From Porifericola rhodea (GTDB lineage Bacteria > Bacteroidota > Bacteroidia > Cytophagales > Cyclobacteriaceae), in NCBI RefSeq assembly GCF_030506305.1, contig NZ_CP119421.1, forward strand, positions 2,372,501 through 2,436,500: a stretch of 64,000 bases of DNA. Reading direction: 5' to 3'. Position 1 is the stretch's first letter. Every line of letters begins with the position of its first letter. This document shows, piece after piece, positions 30,409 to 40,183 of the stretch. The translations under genes were made by a program, and so were the position numbers. Under the pieces are notes generated by a model that searched no databases, was not told the origin of the DNA, and saw only the letters and a list, made by a program, of their open reading frames with translations.

Positions 30409-31280
30409 ATGAAACTGAAATTAGCTTTAGACTGGACACCTAATACTCTGCACGCTGGAATCTTACTTGTCAAGTATCAAGGATTTTATGCGTAAAGTGG
30501 TCACGAAATTGAAATTATAGATCCCTCAGCGGATAACCATATCCTTACACCGGCAAAAAACTATCAAGAAAAGAAGTAGATAGTGAAATAGGCCCATCAG
30601 AAAGTGTATTTAGCTACAATACACAAAAAACACCAATACCTTTAGTTGCTATTGCTGGCAACCTGCAAAAAGATACCAGCGCTATTATTAGTTTAAAAAG
30701 CCACGGAATTGAACGCCCCGCTAGCATGGATGGGCGAAAGTTTGCGTCTTATGATGCTCGTTTTGAAAATGATGTTGTAAGACAAATAGTCATAAACGAT
30801 GGAGGAGAGGGTAAACTGAATATCAGTAACCCACCTATGTTTAGTATGTGGGATAGCCTGCTGACAGGTGATGTAAAAACGACCTGGGTTTTACTGCCTT
30901 GAGGGGGGAGCAAAAGCAAAATTTGAGATGAAGGCTTAGGTTATTATTCGTTTCAAATAACTGATTATTAGATACCATACGGCTATTCTCTATTGTTAAT
31001 AAGTAATGTGGAGCTGATTCCTGAAAATACGGCTGAAGTTTTACACCAAAACGTAAAGGAGCCTGAGATTAGAAATAAAGACTTTTTAAGAGCTACCTTA
31101 AAAAGGATAAGACCCGCTATTTTATCTGAAAGGCGGTGGGGATTTATGGAAGGTGAGCGTTGGATACAGTTTATTAATTGGATGATTGATCATCGGATTT
31201 TGAAGGATGTAGAAGTTGTATTTTTAGACTATGAGCAGGTAAATACCTCTACACTTTATACAAATCAGTTTTTCAAATAG
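30409..31280 (+). pseudogene. Decayed THI5/NMT1-like (ThiY-type) thiamin-precursor-binding protein gene
   Basis: Conceptual translation gives a start typical of the family, MKLKLALDWTPNTLHAGILL, but TAA interrupts it at 30493. The reading frame changes at the A-run near 30555-30560 and continues as PLVAIAGNLQKDTSAIISL and GRKFASYDARFENDVVRQIV until TGA at 30900. It shifts again near 30905-30935, reads GLGYYSFQITDY, then TAG at 30969 before IPYGYSLLL and an open C-terminal part ending at 31280. At least three stops and two or more frameshifts mean no functional protein. Family members bind formylaminopyrimidine or HMP for uptake. The intact frame 30993-31280 is only its tail. Confidence 0.88.
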
Positions 31281-31347
31281 ATTTATTTAAATCTGTTGTT
31301 GTACGATGCAAAGAATGTGCATTGTAATTCCATTTGCTTTCTTACAT

Positions 31348-31375
31348 GGCAGGTCTACGGGGCTGCCTTTTTTGT
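31348..31375 (+). terminator. Terminator after the ThiY-like pseudogene
   Basis: GGCAG (31348-31352) pairs with CTGCC (31363-31367), followed by TTTTTTG. The stem is short, but the position after the pseudogene and the T run fit. Confidence 0.55.
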
Positions 31376-31428
31376 TTTTAAACCATTTTTGAGAGAGTTT
31401 TGTCTTTGCAGAATTAATCTGGATAGAG

Positions 31429-33156
31429 ATGATAATCAGGATTTTATGCTTATTGTCCATGTTTACCCTACTGTGTAAAGCTGGGCAATTACAAGCGCAA
31501 TTAATTCTGGAAACTTCAGCTGAAGATCAAAAAGTAATAAGGCGAAATTACTCGCCCAAAGACAAACCTTTAGATAGTCTTGCTGCGATTCAAGAAGCTA
31601 CACAAGTAGTTTCTATGCTTCAAAAACAAGGCTATTTAACAGCTCATTTTTCTCAGCTACAAAAGCTAGATAGTACTTTATGGAAGTTACAATTCAATGT
31701 GGGGCCTAGGTTCCAGTGGGCGCTATTGCAGGTAGGTAATCTGGATCAGGCAATGCAGGAGCAATCGGGTTTTAGAGAAAGGCTGTTTCTTAATGAACCC
31801 TTCTCCTATCAGGAAATAGCTCAAATGTTTGAGGAAATACTTGAAGCAGCTGAAAATAAGGGTTTTCCCTTTGCCAGTATACGCCTGAATGAGATAAGAA
31901 TTGTGGAAGAAGAAGTAACGGCTAGCCTCTTGTATCAGCCCGGACCTTTCATTACTTTCGGGGAGTTGCACGTAGAAGGTACCCATAAAATAGACCCTGC
32001 CTTTCTGGCTACTTTTCTCAAAGTTGAGCCCTCAGGAGTGTATAGTGAGAAAAAAGTTAAGCAGATTGAAGCGGCCATGGCAAGTCTTTCTTATGTTGAG
32101 CTGGTCTCCCCTCCAGAAGTACGCTTCCAAAATGATGAAGCGGAAATCTACCTTAATCTGAAAGAGAGGAAGGTAAATCAGGTGGATGGTCTAATCAATT
32201 TTTTGCCTAATGAAAATGAAGGTGGTAAGGTATTGCTTACTGGCAGCGTAGAGATACTACTCAACAATCTGATGCGAAAAGGAAGGCGCCTTCACTTTAA
32301 ATGGCAACGTTTACAACTGGAGTCACAGCAACTCAATATTGCATATGAACACACTTATCTTTTTCGCTCCCCGCTACAGGCAGCAATTTCTTTCAGTTTG
32401 CTAAAAGAAGATACACTTTACATCAACAGAAACCTGCAATTTGCTTTGTCATATCCTTTGCCTAAGGGCAGTATGATAAACTTAAGAAGTGAGCTTCGTA
32501 ACAGCAATATTCTAAGCGAACTACAGCCAGGAGTGAAAAGTAGTTTCGCTGAAATTAGAGATTTTAGTCTGCTAAACTTTTCTATTGGTCTACATTTTAA
32601 CAGACTCAATAATGTAGTTTTTCCTACTAATGGGTGGCAGTTAATAACAAATACAGGTCTTGGCAGAAAAAACAGCCTGACAGAAAAAGGTGGAGCGCTA
32701 ATTAGCTGGCAACCTTTCTCAGAATTGTCTTTAAGTCAATATCATAAATTAGGAGGTCTGGCTTTAATTTATCATCGCCTTTCTGGAGTTTTTGTACACG
32801 GAGAGCACCTTTACTTAAACGATTTGTACCGACTGGGAGGAATTCGCACATTAAGAGGTTTTACGGATAACTTCTACTTTTCCGCTTTTTATGGTTTATC
32901 AAATCTGGAGTTTAGATTATTGTTGGAAGAAGAAACGAATACCCAGTCTTATGTGTATGCCTTTTATGATCAGGCTTATTTAGGACATAGCTTAAGTGGC
33001 GATTATAATTTGTCTCCTTTAGGTTTTGGGTTAGGACTTAGCCTATCTACTGATCTGGGAATATTCAATATCGCTTATGCCATAGGTAAATCAGACTATG
33101 AGAGTATAGATTTTAGTACTTCAAAAATTCATTTTGGTTATATCAGCCGTTTTTAA
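31429..33156 (+). CDS. BamA/TamA-family (Omp85) outer-membrane protein
   Basis: A 575-residue protein with a signal peptide (MIIRILCLLSMFTLLCKAGQ, cleavage near LQAQ). POTRA-like segments span about 35-250, and a 16-strand Omp85 barrel about 260-575. The barrel carries GGIRTLRGF, equivalent to the conserved VRGF/Y motif of the L6 loop, and the protein ends in ISRF with terminal phenylalanine. It is shorter than BamA, suggesting two or three POTRA domains. The role may be assembly or translocation at the outer membrane, substrate unknown. No partner gene adjoins it. Confidence 0.85.
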   Translation: MIIRILCLLSMFTLLCKAGQLQAQLILETSAEDQKVIRRNYSPKDKPLDSLAAIQEATQVVSMLQKQGYLTAHFSQLQKLDSTLWKLQFNVGPRFQWALLQVGNLDQAMQEQSGFRERLFLNEPFSYQEIAQMFEEILEAAENKGFPFASIRLNEIRIVEEEVTASLLYQPGPFITFGELHVEGTHKIDPAFLATFLKVEPSGVYSEKKVKQIEAAMASLSYVELVSPPEVRFQNDEAEIYLNLKERKVNQVDGLINFLPNENEGGKVLLTGSVEILLNNLMRKGRRLHFKWQRLQLESQQLNIAYEHTYLFRSPLQAAISFSLLKEDTLYINRNLQFALSYPLPKGSMINLRSELRNSNILSELQPGVKSSFAEIRDFSLLNFSIGLHFNRLNNVVFPTNGWQLITNTGLGRKNSLTEKGGALISWQPFSELSLSQYHKLGGLALIYHRLSGVFVHGEHLYLNDLYRLGGIRTLRGFTDNFYFSAFYGLSNLEFRLLLEEETNTQSYVYAFYDQAYLGHSLSGDYNLSPLGFGLGLSLSTDLGIFNIAYAIGKSDYESIDFSTSKIHFGYISRF

Positions 33157-33221
33157 AAAGTATTTGGTGCCTCATAGTCAAATTTATTACATAAACACTC
33201 ATGTATGAAAGTGCTGAACCT

Positions 33222-33229
33222 TACATTTG
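33222..33229 (+). promoter_or_regulatory. Candidate Bacteroidota -7 box
   Basis: TACATTTG matches TAnnTTTG, 54 bases before the DUF4271 gene start. The -33 element is not recognisable. Confidence 0.35.
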
Positions 33230-33283
33230 CGGTACAATTACTGCTGCATTAGGCATATAAAAGGCTAGCTGGTTTAAAATTAT

Positions 33284-34435
33284 ATGAGAAAATCGTTCTT
33301 CGTTTTTATTTTATTTTCCTTCCATTTCAACCTATTAGGTGCTCAACTTCCTCAGGAAGAGTGGCAGTCTAAGTATGAAGCAATTAAAGATTTAAACAGG
33401 GAGTGGATTACTATTGATGATAACGATCGTTATGTGCCCTACATTAACAAAAAAATGACGAATGTACCACTTATAGGTGTGGTATTAAATACTAAGCGCT
33501 ATAGTAGTAATGATTTTCTTATTTGTGCTCCTGCTAATAGTGCTGTACTTATAGAGAAAAAAATCTCCTCCTACTTTCAGGAAGAAGGTTGCCTGGTACT
33601 AGATATTGATAGCCTCAGAGCCAGCCACGGAAAAGAAAATATCTTGATTTCTGTATATCAACCACAAAAAGACTTTGAAAGTATAGGGTTGTGGGTAGTA
33701 CAGGATAAAAAAGATATGACTTCTCTGGCTACCAATCTTTCTCAGATAAGAGAGATGTCTATTCTGCAAGATTATTTTACAGCAGGCATTTTAATACTTT
33801 TAGTATTATATGCTATTCTTATCAATCAATACCCCCGTATTTTTAGAAACCTGTATGACTTGTCTAGAGTTTTCTCTCTAAAGATTAGAGAAGATAATAG
33901 TAGAATACGCTTAGTTAATGAGGCTCATGTAATGTTCCTGGTGCAACATTGCTTTTTAATAGCTTTTCTGTTTATCATGTTGGTCTCTACTACTAATCTA
34001 ATAGAAGTTAGCATACCCTATATAAATTTTGAACCCAATTCTTTTGGAGGATATATGCTCTTATGGGCTCAGGTAGCTTTGCTCGTGTTGGCAACTATTT
34101 GGCTTAAGTATATTATCGTAATGTTGTTTGGGGCACTCTTCAAGTTAAGGCAATTGCGCTCTATCTATATGCTGGATTACATGCGTATGTCTTTGATTTA
34201 TAGTGCTTTCCTGTTTGCATTACTAATTGTTGTATTTGCAGGAATCGGCTACTACAATGACAGCTACTTTAATGTGATTATTTATCTATTTATACTCCTG
34301 GCAAGTGTGCGGGTTATCGTTCTGTATTTCAGGCTTTTCAGAAATGCTTCATTTAGAAATGTGTATTTATTTTCGTACATTTGCATCGCAGAAGTCATAC
34401 CCTTATTAGTAGGCCTTGAAGTACTAGTTATTTAG
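33284..34435 (+). CDS. DUF4271 family membrane protein
   Basis: A 383-residue protein with a cleavable signal peptide (ends near LLGAQ), a periplasmic domain of about 140 residues, and then about seven hydrophobic segments from residue 160 to the end (for example YFTAGILILLVLYAILI). This architecture and its position just before hemD match the Bacteroidota DUF4271 family, whose function is unknown. Conserved linkage with HemD suggests a role near tetrapyrrole synthesis or envelope homeostasis, but that is inference only. The gap to hemD is 127 bases. Confidence 0.75.
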   Translation: MRKSFFVFILFSFHFNLLGAQLPQEEWQSKYEAIKDLNREWITIDDNDRYVPYINKKMTNVPLIGVVLNTKRYSSNDFLICAPANSAVLIEKKISSYFQEEGCLVLDIDSLRASHGKENILISVYQPQKDFESIGLWVVQDKKDMTSLATNLSQIREMSILQDYFTAGILILLVLYAILINQYPRIFRNLYDLSRVFSLKIREDNSRIRLVNEAHVMFLVQHCFLIAFLFIMLVSTTNLIEVSIPYINFEPNSFGGYMLLWAQVALLVLATIWLKYIIVMLFGALFKLRQLRSIYMLDYMRMSLIYSAFLFALLIVVFAGIGYYNDSYFNVIIYLFILLASVRVIVLYFRLFRNASFRNVYLFSYICIAEVIPLLVGLEVLVI

Positions 34436-34562
34436 CTTCCTTAGCTTAAGGTAGGAATAATGCAACAGAATTAATATGGTTTTTTCTGTGTTTCCATTAA
34501 GAGTATTATTCATAAATACAGCCCATTATATAGAACTTTACTTTTAAAAAATAGGTGTAAGT

Positions 34563-35348
34563 ATGAGCGAAAGCACGATCAAAAATCCCAAAGAAAGATT
34601 ATACAAAGTAGAAAGTATACTCGTTTCTCAACCAGAACCACAAAATGAAAAGTCACCTTATTACGATCTTGCCCAGAAATATAACATTAAGGTGGACTTC
34701 AGACCATTTATTGAGGTAAAACCCGTGAATGTTAAGGATTTCAGAAAGCAAAAAGTAGATATTCTCGACCACACGGCTATCATTTTTACGAGCAGAAATG
34801 CTATTGACCATTTCTTCAGCATCTGTGCTGAGCTTAAAATTGAGATGCCTGCCGAGATGAAGTATTTCTGTATTTCTGAGCAAACAGCTAATTACCTTCA
34901 GAAATATATCGTTATCAGAAAAAGAAAAATCTTTACTGGTTTCCGTACCGCTCAGGATCTGATAGAAATCTTGAAAAAGCACAAAGGCGAGAAGTACCTC
35001 TTTCCTTGTTCAAGCATCAGAAAGAACGATATTCCGGATTTTCTTGAGAAAAATGCTTACAAATTCAGCGAAGCAGTAATGTATGAAACCGTAGCAGCCG
35101 ATCTATCAGACCTTGCTGATGTAAACTATGATATTATCGCATTTTTTAGTCCGTCAGGCATCAATTCACTTTTTGTAAACTTTCCTGACTTCAAACAAAA
35201 CAAAACCCGTATTGCTGCATTTGGGCCAACAACTGCAAAAGCAGTAGAGGAAGCAGACCTCTTTTTAGATATTCAGGCCCCTATGCCCAATGCGCCATCT
35301 ATGACTGGTGCACTTGAAGCTTATATCAAAGAGGCAAACAAACAGTAA
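34563..35348 (+). CDS. hemD: Uroporphyrinogen-III synthase family protein
   Basis: A 261-residue HemD-type protein with two alternating Rossmann-like domains. Recognisable segments are DHTAIIFTSRNAIDHFF (first domain), YLFPCSSIRKNDIPDFL (hinge and second domain), AFFSPSGINSLF and AAFGPTTAKAVEEA near the end, which correspond to the FTSxNxV, SPSG and GxxTA patterns of the family. It would cyclise hydroxymethylbilane to uroporphyrinogen III. Sequence conservation in HemD is low in general, so the exact activity rests on these patterns and on the DUF4271 neighbour, which is the usual arrangement in the phylum. Confidence 0.85.
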   Translation: MSESTIKNPKERLYKVESILVSQPEPQNEKSPYYDLAQKYNIKVDFRPFIEVKPVNVKDFRKQKVDILDHTAIIFTSRNAIDHFFSICAELKIEMPAEMKYFCISEQTANYLQKYIVIRKRKIFTGFRTAQDLIEILKKHKGEKYLFPCSSIRKNDIPDFLEKNAYKFSEAVMYETVAADLSDLADVNYDIIAFFSPSGINSLFVNFPDFKQNKTRIAAFGPTTAKAVEEADLFLDIQAPMPNAPSMTGALEAYIKEANKQ

Positions 35349-35450
35349 AGTTTTTCAATTGGATTATTGTATGCAGCGGTACAATTAGATACATTAGTAT
35401 ACGTTGTATGTTATAGTCATAATTGATTAATTTAATATTTGCTGAACTGT

Positions 35451-35458
35451 TACCTTTG
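35451..35458 (+). promoter_or_regulatory. Candidate Bacteroidota -7 box for the T9SS operon
   Basis: TACCTTTG matches TAnnTTTG and lies 29 bases before the porP/sprF-like start. A TTG at 35423-35425 is 25 bases upstream, longer than the usual spacing. Confidence 0.35.
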
Positions 35459-35487
35459 GACTTGATCAGTGCTTTTTGCAATCGCAT

Positions 35488-36450
35488 ATGAATAGAACAA
35501 TCATACTTGTACTTGTTTGTATTACGACTATAGGCTTGACAAAAAGTCTTGGGCAGCAGAGTGCGCAGTTCAGCCAGTATATGTTTAATACTCTTTTCTA
35601 TAATCCCGCCTATGCTGGCGTAGAAGGAGTAACTACCATAACGGCTTTCCACAGGACTCAATGGGCTGGCTATCAGCCTAGCGTTGATGATGCTGGAGGA
35701 ATCAATACTCAGGTAATAAGTTTAAATGCACCCATACTTCGCCTAAGAAGTGGTTTTGGTCTGCATATTGTTAATGACAACATAGGACCTCTTACAAATT
35801 TAGAGGCACAGGCTTCTTTTGCATATCACTTAGGTGTAGGTGATGGAAAATTAAGCTTAGGAGTAAGAGTTGGAGCTTTTTCTCAAACAGTAGATTACGA
35901 TCAGTATCGCTTCGTAGATCCTAACGATGATTTGCTTAGAGAGCAAGGTCGTATTTCGCAGTTAAGACCAGACTTATCTGTAGGAGTATTTTATCGTGCT
36001 CGTCAGTATTATGTAGGCGTAGGCTTCAAACATTTAATAGATACTCAATTTGGGTTTGTAGGGATAGATACCCTCAACAACCCACTTGAAAGTCATATAG
36101 CTGTAACAGGAGGGTTTGATTATGAACCCACATATAAAGTACGTCTGACTCCATCTTTTTTGGTGCAGTCAGATTTAAACACCTACTCATTTGACATAGG
36201 AGTATTGGCCACATACGATAATACCATGTGGGGGGGGGTATCTTTTCGCCAACAGGAGGCTATGGTAGGTATGATAGGGTATAGTTTTTTTAAAGAAAAA
36301 TCTTTGAAACTAGGTTATGCTTTTGATTATACCATCATTGCCCAGGAAGCAAAAGCTGCCACTTCTCATGAAATCATGGTTACGTATAGCTTACCTATGA
36401 CTTCCGCCAGTGATAAAAAGATTATAAGGACACCTAGATTTAGACAATAG
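35488..36450 (+). CDS. PorP/SprF family type IX secretion membrane protein
   Basis: A 320-residue outer-membrane protein of the PorP/SprF family. After a signal peptide ending near SLGQQ, the family hallmark SAQFSQYMFNTLFYNPAYAG is seen, followed by FHRTQWAG and a barrel with alternating strands (GVGFKHLID). PorP-like proteins are outer-membrane parts of the type IX secretion system and also anchor SprB-type adhesins; this copy leads the gldKLMN cluster as is common. The ATG at 35488 is preferred to the TTG at 35476 because the signal peptide then begins with MNRT. Confidence 0.9.
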   Translation: MNRTIILVLVCITTIGLTKSLGQQSAQFSQYMFNTLFYNPAYAGVEGVTTITAFHRTQWAGYQPSVDDAGGINTQVISLNAPILRLRSGFGLHIVNDNIGPLTNLEAQASFAYHLGVGDGKLSLGVRVGAFSQTVDYDQYRFVDPNDDLLREQGRISQLRPDLSVGVFYRARQYYVGVGFKHLIDTQFGFVGIDTLNNPLESHIAVTGGFDYEPTYKVRLTPSFLVQSDLNTYSFDIGVLATYDNTMWGGVSFRQQEAMVGMIGYSFFKEKSLKLGYAFDYTIIAQEAKAATSHEIMVTYSLPMTSASDKKIIRTPRFRQ

Positions 36451-36610
36451 GTTGTTATAATCATATTTATTATTAGATTAGTAAAATTTACATCCTAAAA
36501 AAGGATAAATCTTACAAGACAGGAAAATGAAGGAATTTGAGTAGTAGAGTTGGAACAGGATTACAATATTTGTGTTGATATTTCGTGTATGTATAAAAAC
36601 AATTTGTGTT

Positions 36611-37660
36611 ATGAGCAGAACTCTTCTAAGAAGCTGGAGTGCGATGTGCTCTGTTGCGTTAATCTTTGCGCTACAGGGTTGCGGACTCTTCGGTGATAAC
36701 GGTGAGGATTACGGCCAACTGGTAGGAGTACAAGGCAGAGAGTATGATGGTATGCCCACTCCCTATGGTATGGTACAAATACCTGCCGGTACCTTTCACA
36801 CTGGTCAGTCGGATGAAGATCCAATTGCCTCTCAGATCAACTTCAACAAGCAGATTACAATCGGAGCCTTTTACATGGATGATACTGAAATTACTAATAA
36901 TGAGTATCGTCAGTTTATCTATGAAGTACAGGAAGGACAGGGCGAATACGAGTTTTTAGTCGGTAAAGGAGCTAATTTCGTTAACGACGAATTATACCCC
37001 GACACTACTGTATGGTCAAGAAATTATACCCATCACATGGGAGATCCTCTTGTACAGTACTACTGGTCTCACCCTGCATTTGACAACTATCCTGTTGTAG
37101 GGGTAGATTGGGAAGCAGCACAGGTATTTTGCCAGTGGAGAACAGCTTACCTTAATAACTACCGCGAAAGCAATGGAATGTTTGTAATGCCAAACTTCCG
37201 TCTCCCTTCTGAAGCAGAATGGGAATATGCAGCAAGAGGAGGTCGTGATATGGCTAAATACCCTTGGGGAGGTCCTTATATAAGAAACTCTAAAGGTTGT
37301 ATGTTAGCTAACTTTAAGCCGGGTAGAGGAAACTATTATGATGATGGTTTTGCTTATACTGCACCGGTAGCTGCCTACTTTGCTAATGATTACGGACTAT
37401 ACGATATGTCAGGAAATGTATCTGAATGGTGCGAAGACGCCTACAATCCTGCAGCAACTGCAATCGTATGGGATTTGAACCCTACCTATAACGATGAGAA
37501 TGAGCCTCGTAAAGTTGTAAGAGGAGGTTCTTGGAAGGATGTTTCCTATTTCCTTCAGACTGGAACAAGAACTTTCTCACACAAAGACTCTACTACAGCT
37601 TATACAGGCTTCAGATGCGCCATGACTTACATCGGTCGCTCTTCTGGAAATGAATTCTAA
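36611..37660 (+). CDS. gldK: Gliding motility / T9SS lipoprotein GldK (PorK)
   Basis: A 349-residue lipoprotein: signal peptide with lipobox ALQGC, then a formylglycine-generating-enzyme (FGE/SUMF1) fold from about residue 50 to the end. Markers are MVQIPAGTFHTG, FYMDDTEITNNEYRQF, RLPSEAEWEYAARGG, GLYDMSGNVSEWCED and VVRGGSWKD. GldK forms the large periplasmic ring with GldN on the inside of the outer membrane, around the T9SS translocon. The start at ATG 36611 gives the lipoprotein signal; an earlier TTG at 36572 is rejected. First gene of the gldKLMN set. Confidence 0.95.
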   Translation: MSRTLLRSWSAMCSVALIFALQGCGLFGDNGEDYGQLVGVQGREYDGMPTPYGMVQIPAGTFHTGQSDEDPIASQINFNKQITIGAFYMDDTEITNNEYRQFIYEVQEGQGEYEFLVGKGANFVNDELYPDTTVWSRNYTHHMGDPLVQYYWSHPAFDNYPVVGVDWEAAQVFCQWRTAYLNNYRESNGMFVMPNFRLPSEAEWEYAARGGRDMAKYPWGGPYIRNSKGCMLANFKPGRGNYYDDGFAYTAPVAAYFANDYGLYDMSGNVSEWCEDAYNPAATAIVWDLNPTYNDENEPRKVVRGGSWKDVSYFLQTGTRTFSHKDSTTAYTGFRCAMTYIGRSSGNEF

Positions 37661-37710
37661 TCAATTCTTAACAATCTAAATCAGTAAATCACTTAGAAAA
37701 TCTTAAAACA

Positions 37711-38526
37711 ATGAGCAAGAAAAAAGGTGGATTCTCAGAATTACTTTATGGCACTATCATGCCTAAAATCTACGGTATAGGTGCTGCAGTTGTAATTGTA
37801 GGAGCAATGTTTAAAATTCTTCACCTGCCAGGAGCTGGTATTATGCTAGGGGTAGGACTTACCACAGAAGCAATTATCTTCTTATTTAGTGCATTTGAGC
37901 CTAAGCATCAGGAATATGACTGGTCTTTGGTATACCCTGAACTTGTAGGAGATACTGAAGCCGCAGACAGAAGAAAAATTTCGAATGGTAAAAGCAAAAG
38001 CAATGGCGACTCTGTAACTAAGAAGCTGGATGCTATGCTGGAAAGCTCAAAAGTTGGTCCTGAATTAATTGACAGTCTAGGTAGAGGTATGAAAAACTTA
38101 TCTGACTCTGTATCTAAAATGGGGTCTCTTTCAAATGCGGCAGTAGCTACTGATGAGTACGCTAAAAATGTAAAAGCAGCTTCTTCTTCTCTTTCTGATA
38201 TGAATAAATCTTACTCTACAGCTATACAGGCTATGTCATCTATGGCTGATGCTAGTAAAGATACTAAGGAGTATCATGTTCAGGTTCAGAGCGTAACTAA
38301 GAACCTTGCTTCTTTAAATGCTGTGTATGAAATGGAGCTTCAAGACGCGAACAGTCACCTGAAAGCAATGAACAAATTCTACTCAAACCTTAGCGGGGCG
38401 ATGGAAAATGTTTCTGAAGCAAGTAAAGATGCTGAAAGCTTCAAGAAGAACTTTGCTTCTTTGAACAACAATATCTCTTCATTGAACAGAGTATACGGTA
38501 ACATGCTTAGTGCCATGAAGGCCTAA
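37711..38526 (+). CDS. gldL: Gliding motility / T9SS motor protein GldL (PorL)
   Basis: A 271-residue inner-membrane protein with two transmembrane segments at about residues 13-31 and 39-57 (IYGIGAAVVIVGAMFKIL and GAGIMLGVGLTTEAIIFLF). The conserved glutamate in the second segment takes part in proton flow. A long cytoplasmic region of helical repeats follows (about 90-271). GldL5GldM2 is the proton-driven rotary motor of T9SS and gliding. The gene lies 50 bases after gldK and 43 before gldM. Confidence 0.95.
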   Translation: MSKKKGGFSELLYGTIMPKIYGIGAAVVIVGAMFKILHLPGAGIMLGVGLTTEAIIFLFSAFEPKHQEYDWSLVYPELVGDTEAADRRKISNGKSKSNGDSVTKKLDAMLESSKVGPELIDSLGRGMKNLSDSVSKMGSLSNAAVATDEYAKNVKAASSSLSDMNKSYSTAIQAMSSMADASKDTKEYHVQVQSVTKNLASLNAVYEMELQDANSHLKAMNKFYSNLSGAMENVSEASKDAESFKKNFASLNNNISSLNRVYGNMLSAMKA

Positions 38527-38569
38527 TTATTTGTATTGATTTATTCATTACTCTAATTAACTAAATAAT

Positions 38570-40156
38570 ATGGCTGGAGGAAACGAATCCCCAAGGCAGA
38601 AGATGATCGGTATGATGTACCTCGTACTCACCGCCCTTCTGGCCTTACAAGTAAGTAATACAGTACTAGAGAAGTTTATCTTCATAGATAATAGTCTTGA
38701 GCAATCTGCAACTGGTGCTAAAGCTCAAAATAATAACACTGTTGAACGTATTCAGTCAGCAGTGGAAGAAGCAGGAAACCGCAAAGAAGACGTAGCAGTG
38801 TTAGAGAAGGCTAGAGAAGTAAGAGCCAAAACTAACGAAGTTTTGAACACACTGGATGCGTTGAAAGAAGAATTTATAGTCTTGACTGGTGGTACTGACG
38901 AAGATGGTACTTACAAAGGTAGCAAGAGCGAAGACGAAATTGCTGACCTTATGGTAAGACAAGGAAAAGGTGAAGAGCTTAAGAAAATCCTGAATGGATA
39001 TGCAGGTTATTTATCTAGCACTACTGGAACAGAGGTAAGCCCTATTGCTCTTGATGCTATTGAGAACCCGGTATTTAAGGATAATCCTGAGCAAAACATG
39101 AAAAGTTTCTCTGAGATTACTTTTCAAAGTACACCTATGGTAGCAGGTTTGGCTTCATTAAGTCAGCTAAAAAATGAGGTGCTTTCTCGTGAGACATTAG
39201 CACTTGATAACCTTGCTCGTAAAGTTGGTGCTGCCGATATGAAGTTTGACAACATCGTAGCTATGGTTAGACCTGAGTCAAACGTAATTGCTGCGGGTAC
39301 TAAATATAAAGCTGATCTTTTCATTGCTGCATCATCTAGTGCCGCAGACCCTGTAATGACTGTAAACGGAAAGCAAATTCCTGTTGAAGGTGGTATGGGT
39401 AAGATTGAGTTTACTGCAAGTGCTGACAAGTATGATGAAAGCAATAAAGCTGAAAAGTCTTTTAAAGCAGCTATCATGATTGAGCAGGGTGGTAAAAAAG
39501 AAACGTACGAAGAGACTTTTAATTACTATGTTACTAAACCAGTAATTCAGATTCAGTCAGAGTCAGTACAAGCTCTCTATCTGAACTGTGGTAACGAATT
39601 ACAGGTGAATGTTCCAGCGCTTGGTACTTCATACGATCCTACTTTTACTGCTAAAGGTGGTACGGCTATTAAAGGTAAGAAAACAGGTTCTGTTACTGTA
39701 ATACCTAAAGCTCCTAAGCTTACTCTAGGTGTTAGTAGTAGTGGTAACAATATTGGTAGCGAAACTTTTACTGTTAAGCGTGTGCCTAAACCTACTATAG
39801 TTGTAAAAGGACCAGGTGGCGGATTAGTTAACATGCAGAAAGGTGAAACTGCCAGCCGTTTAAGATCAATTAAAGTACAAGCTATTCCTGATGAAGATTT
39901 CGCTTCTTTCTTACCTAAAGATGCACGTTATAGAGTAGCAGAAGCAGAAATTATCTTAGCAAGAGGTAGCCGTCCTATTGGCAAAGAGTCACTAAACAAT
40001 GAGCAGGCAAACCTTGGACGTCTGATGTCTCAGGCTAAAGCTGGAGATAGATTAGTGATAGAAATTAAAAAGGTACAGCGTAGAAATTTCCGTAACGAAA
40101 TCGAAGAAGTTCCTCTGGGAGCAAGTGAGAAATTTATCAACGTTCCTTTGAACTAG
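38570..40156 (+). CDS. gldM: Gliding motility / T9SS motor protein GldM (PorM)
   Basis: A 528-residue protein with one N-terminal transmembrane helix (MIGMMYLVLTALLALQVSN, about residues 12-30), followed by a periplasmic helical domain and three Ig-like beta domains (about residues 225-528, with GGKQ-type turns and PKPTIVVKGPGGG). The length is usual for Bacteroidota. It sits across the periplasm, linking the GldL motor to the GldK-GldN ring and passing on torque. Upstream gldL and downstream gldN confirm the assignment. Confidence 0.95.
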   Translation: MAGGNESPRQKMIGMMYLVLTALLALQVSNTVLEKFIFIDNSLEQSATGAKAQNNNTVERIQSAVEEAGNRKEDVAVLEKAREVRAKTNEVLNTLDALKEEFIVLTGGTDEDGTYKGSKSEDEIADLMVRQGKGEELKKILNGYAGYLSSTTGTEVSPIALDAIENPVFKDNPEQNMKSFSEITFQSTPMVAGLASLSQLKNEVLSRETLALDNLARKVGAADMKFDNIVAMVRPESNVIAAGTKYKADLFIAASSSAADPVMTVNGKQIPVEGGMGKIEFTASADKYDESNKAEKSFKAAIMIEQGGKKETYEETFNYYVTKPVIQIQSESVQALYLNCGNELQVNVPALGTSYDPTFTAKGGTAIKGKKTGSVTVIPKAPKLTLGVSSSGNNIGSETFTVKRVPKPTIVVKGPGGGLVNMQKGETASRLRSIKVQAIPDEDFASFLPKDARYRVAEAEIILARGSRPIGKESLNNEQANLGRLMSQAKAGDRLVIEIKKVQRRNFRNEIEEVPLGASEKFINVPLN

Positions 40157-40183
40157 ATTTAAAAAGATATAAACAGGTGTGTT

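Noticed and set aside
30993-31280. 95-codon frame that looks like a small hypothetical gene
   Set aside because: It is the in-frame tail of the ThiY-like pseudogene; upstream family sequence continues through stops and frame changes.
31296-31478. 60-codon plus-strand frame
   Set aside because: It overlaps the pseudogene terminator and the start of the Omp85-type gene in another frame and has no family features.
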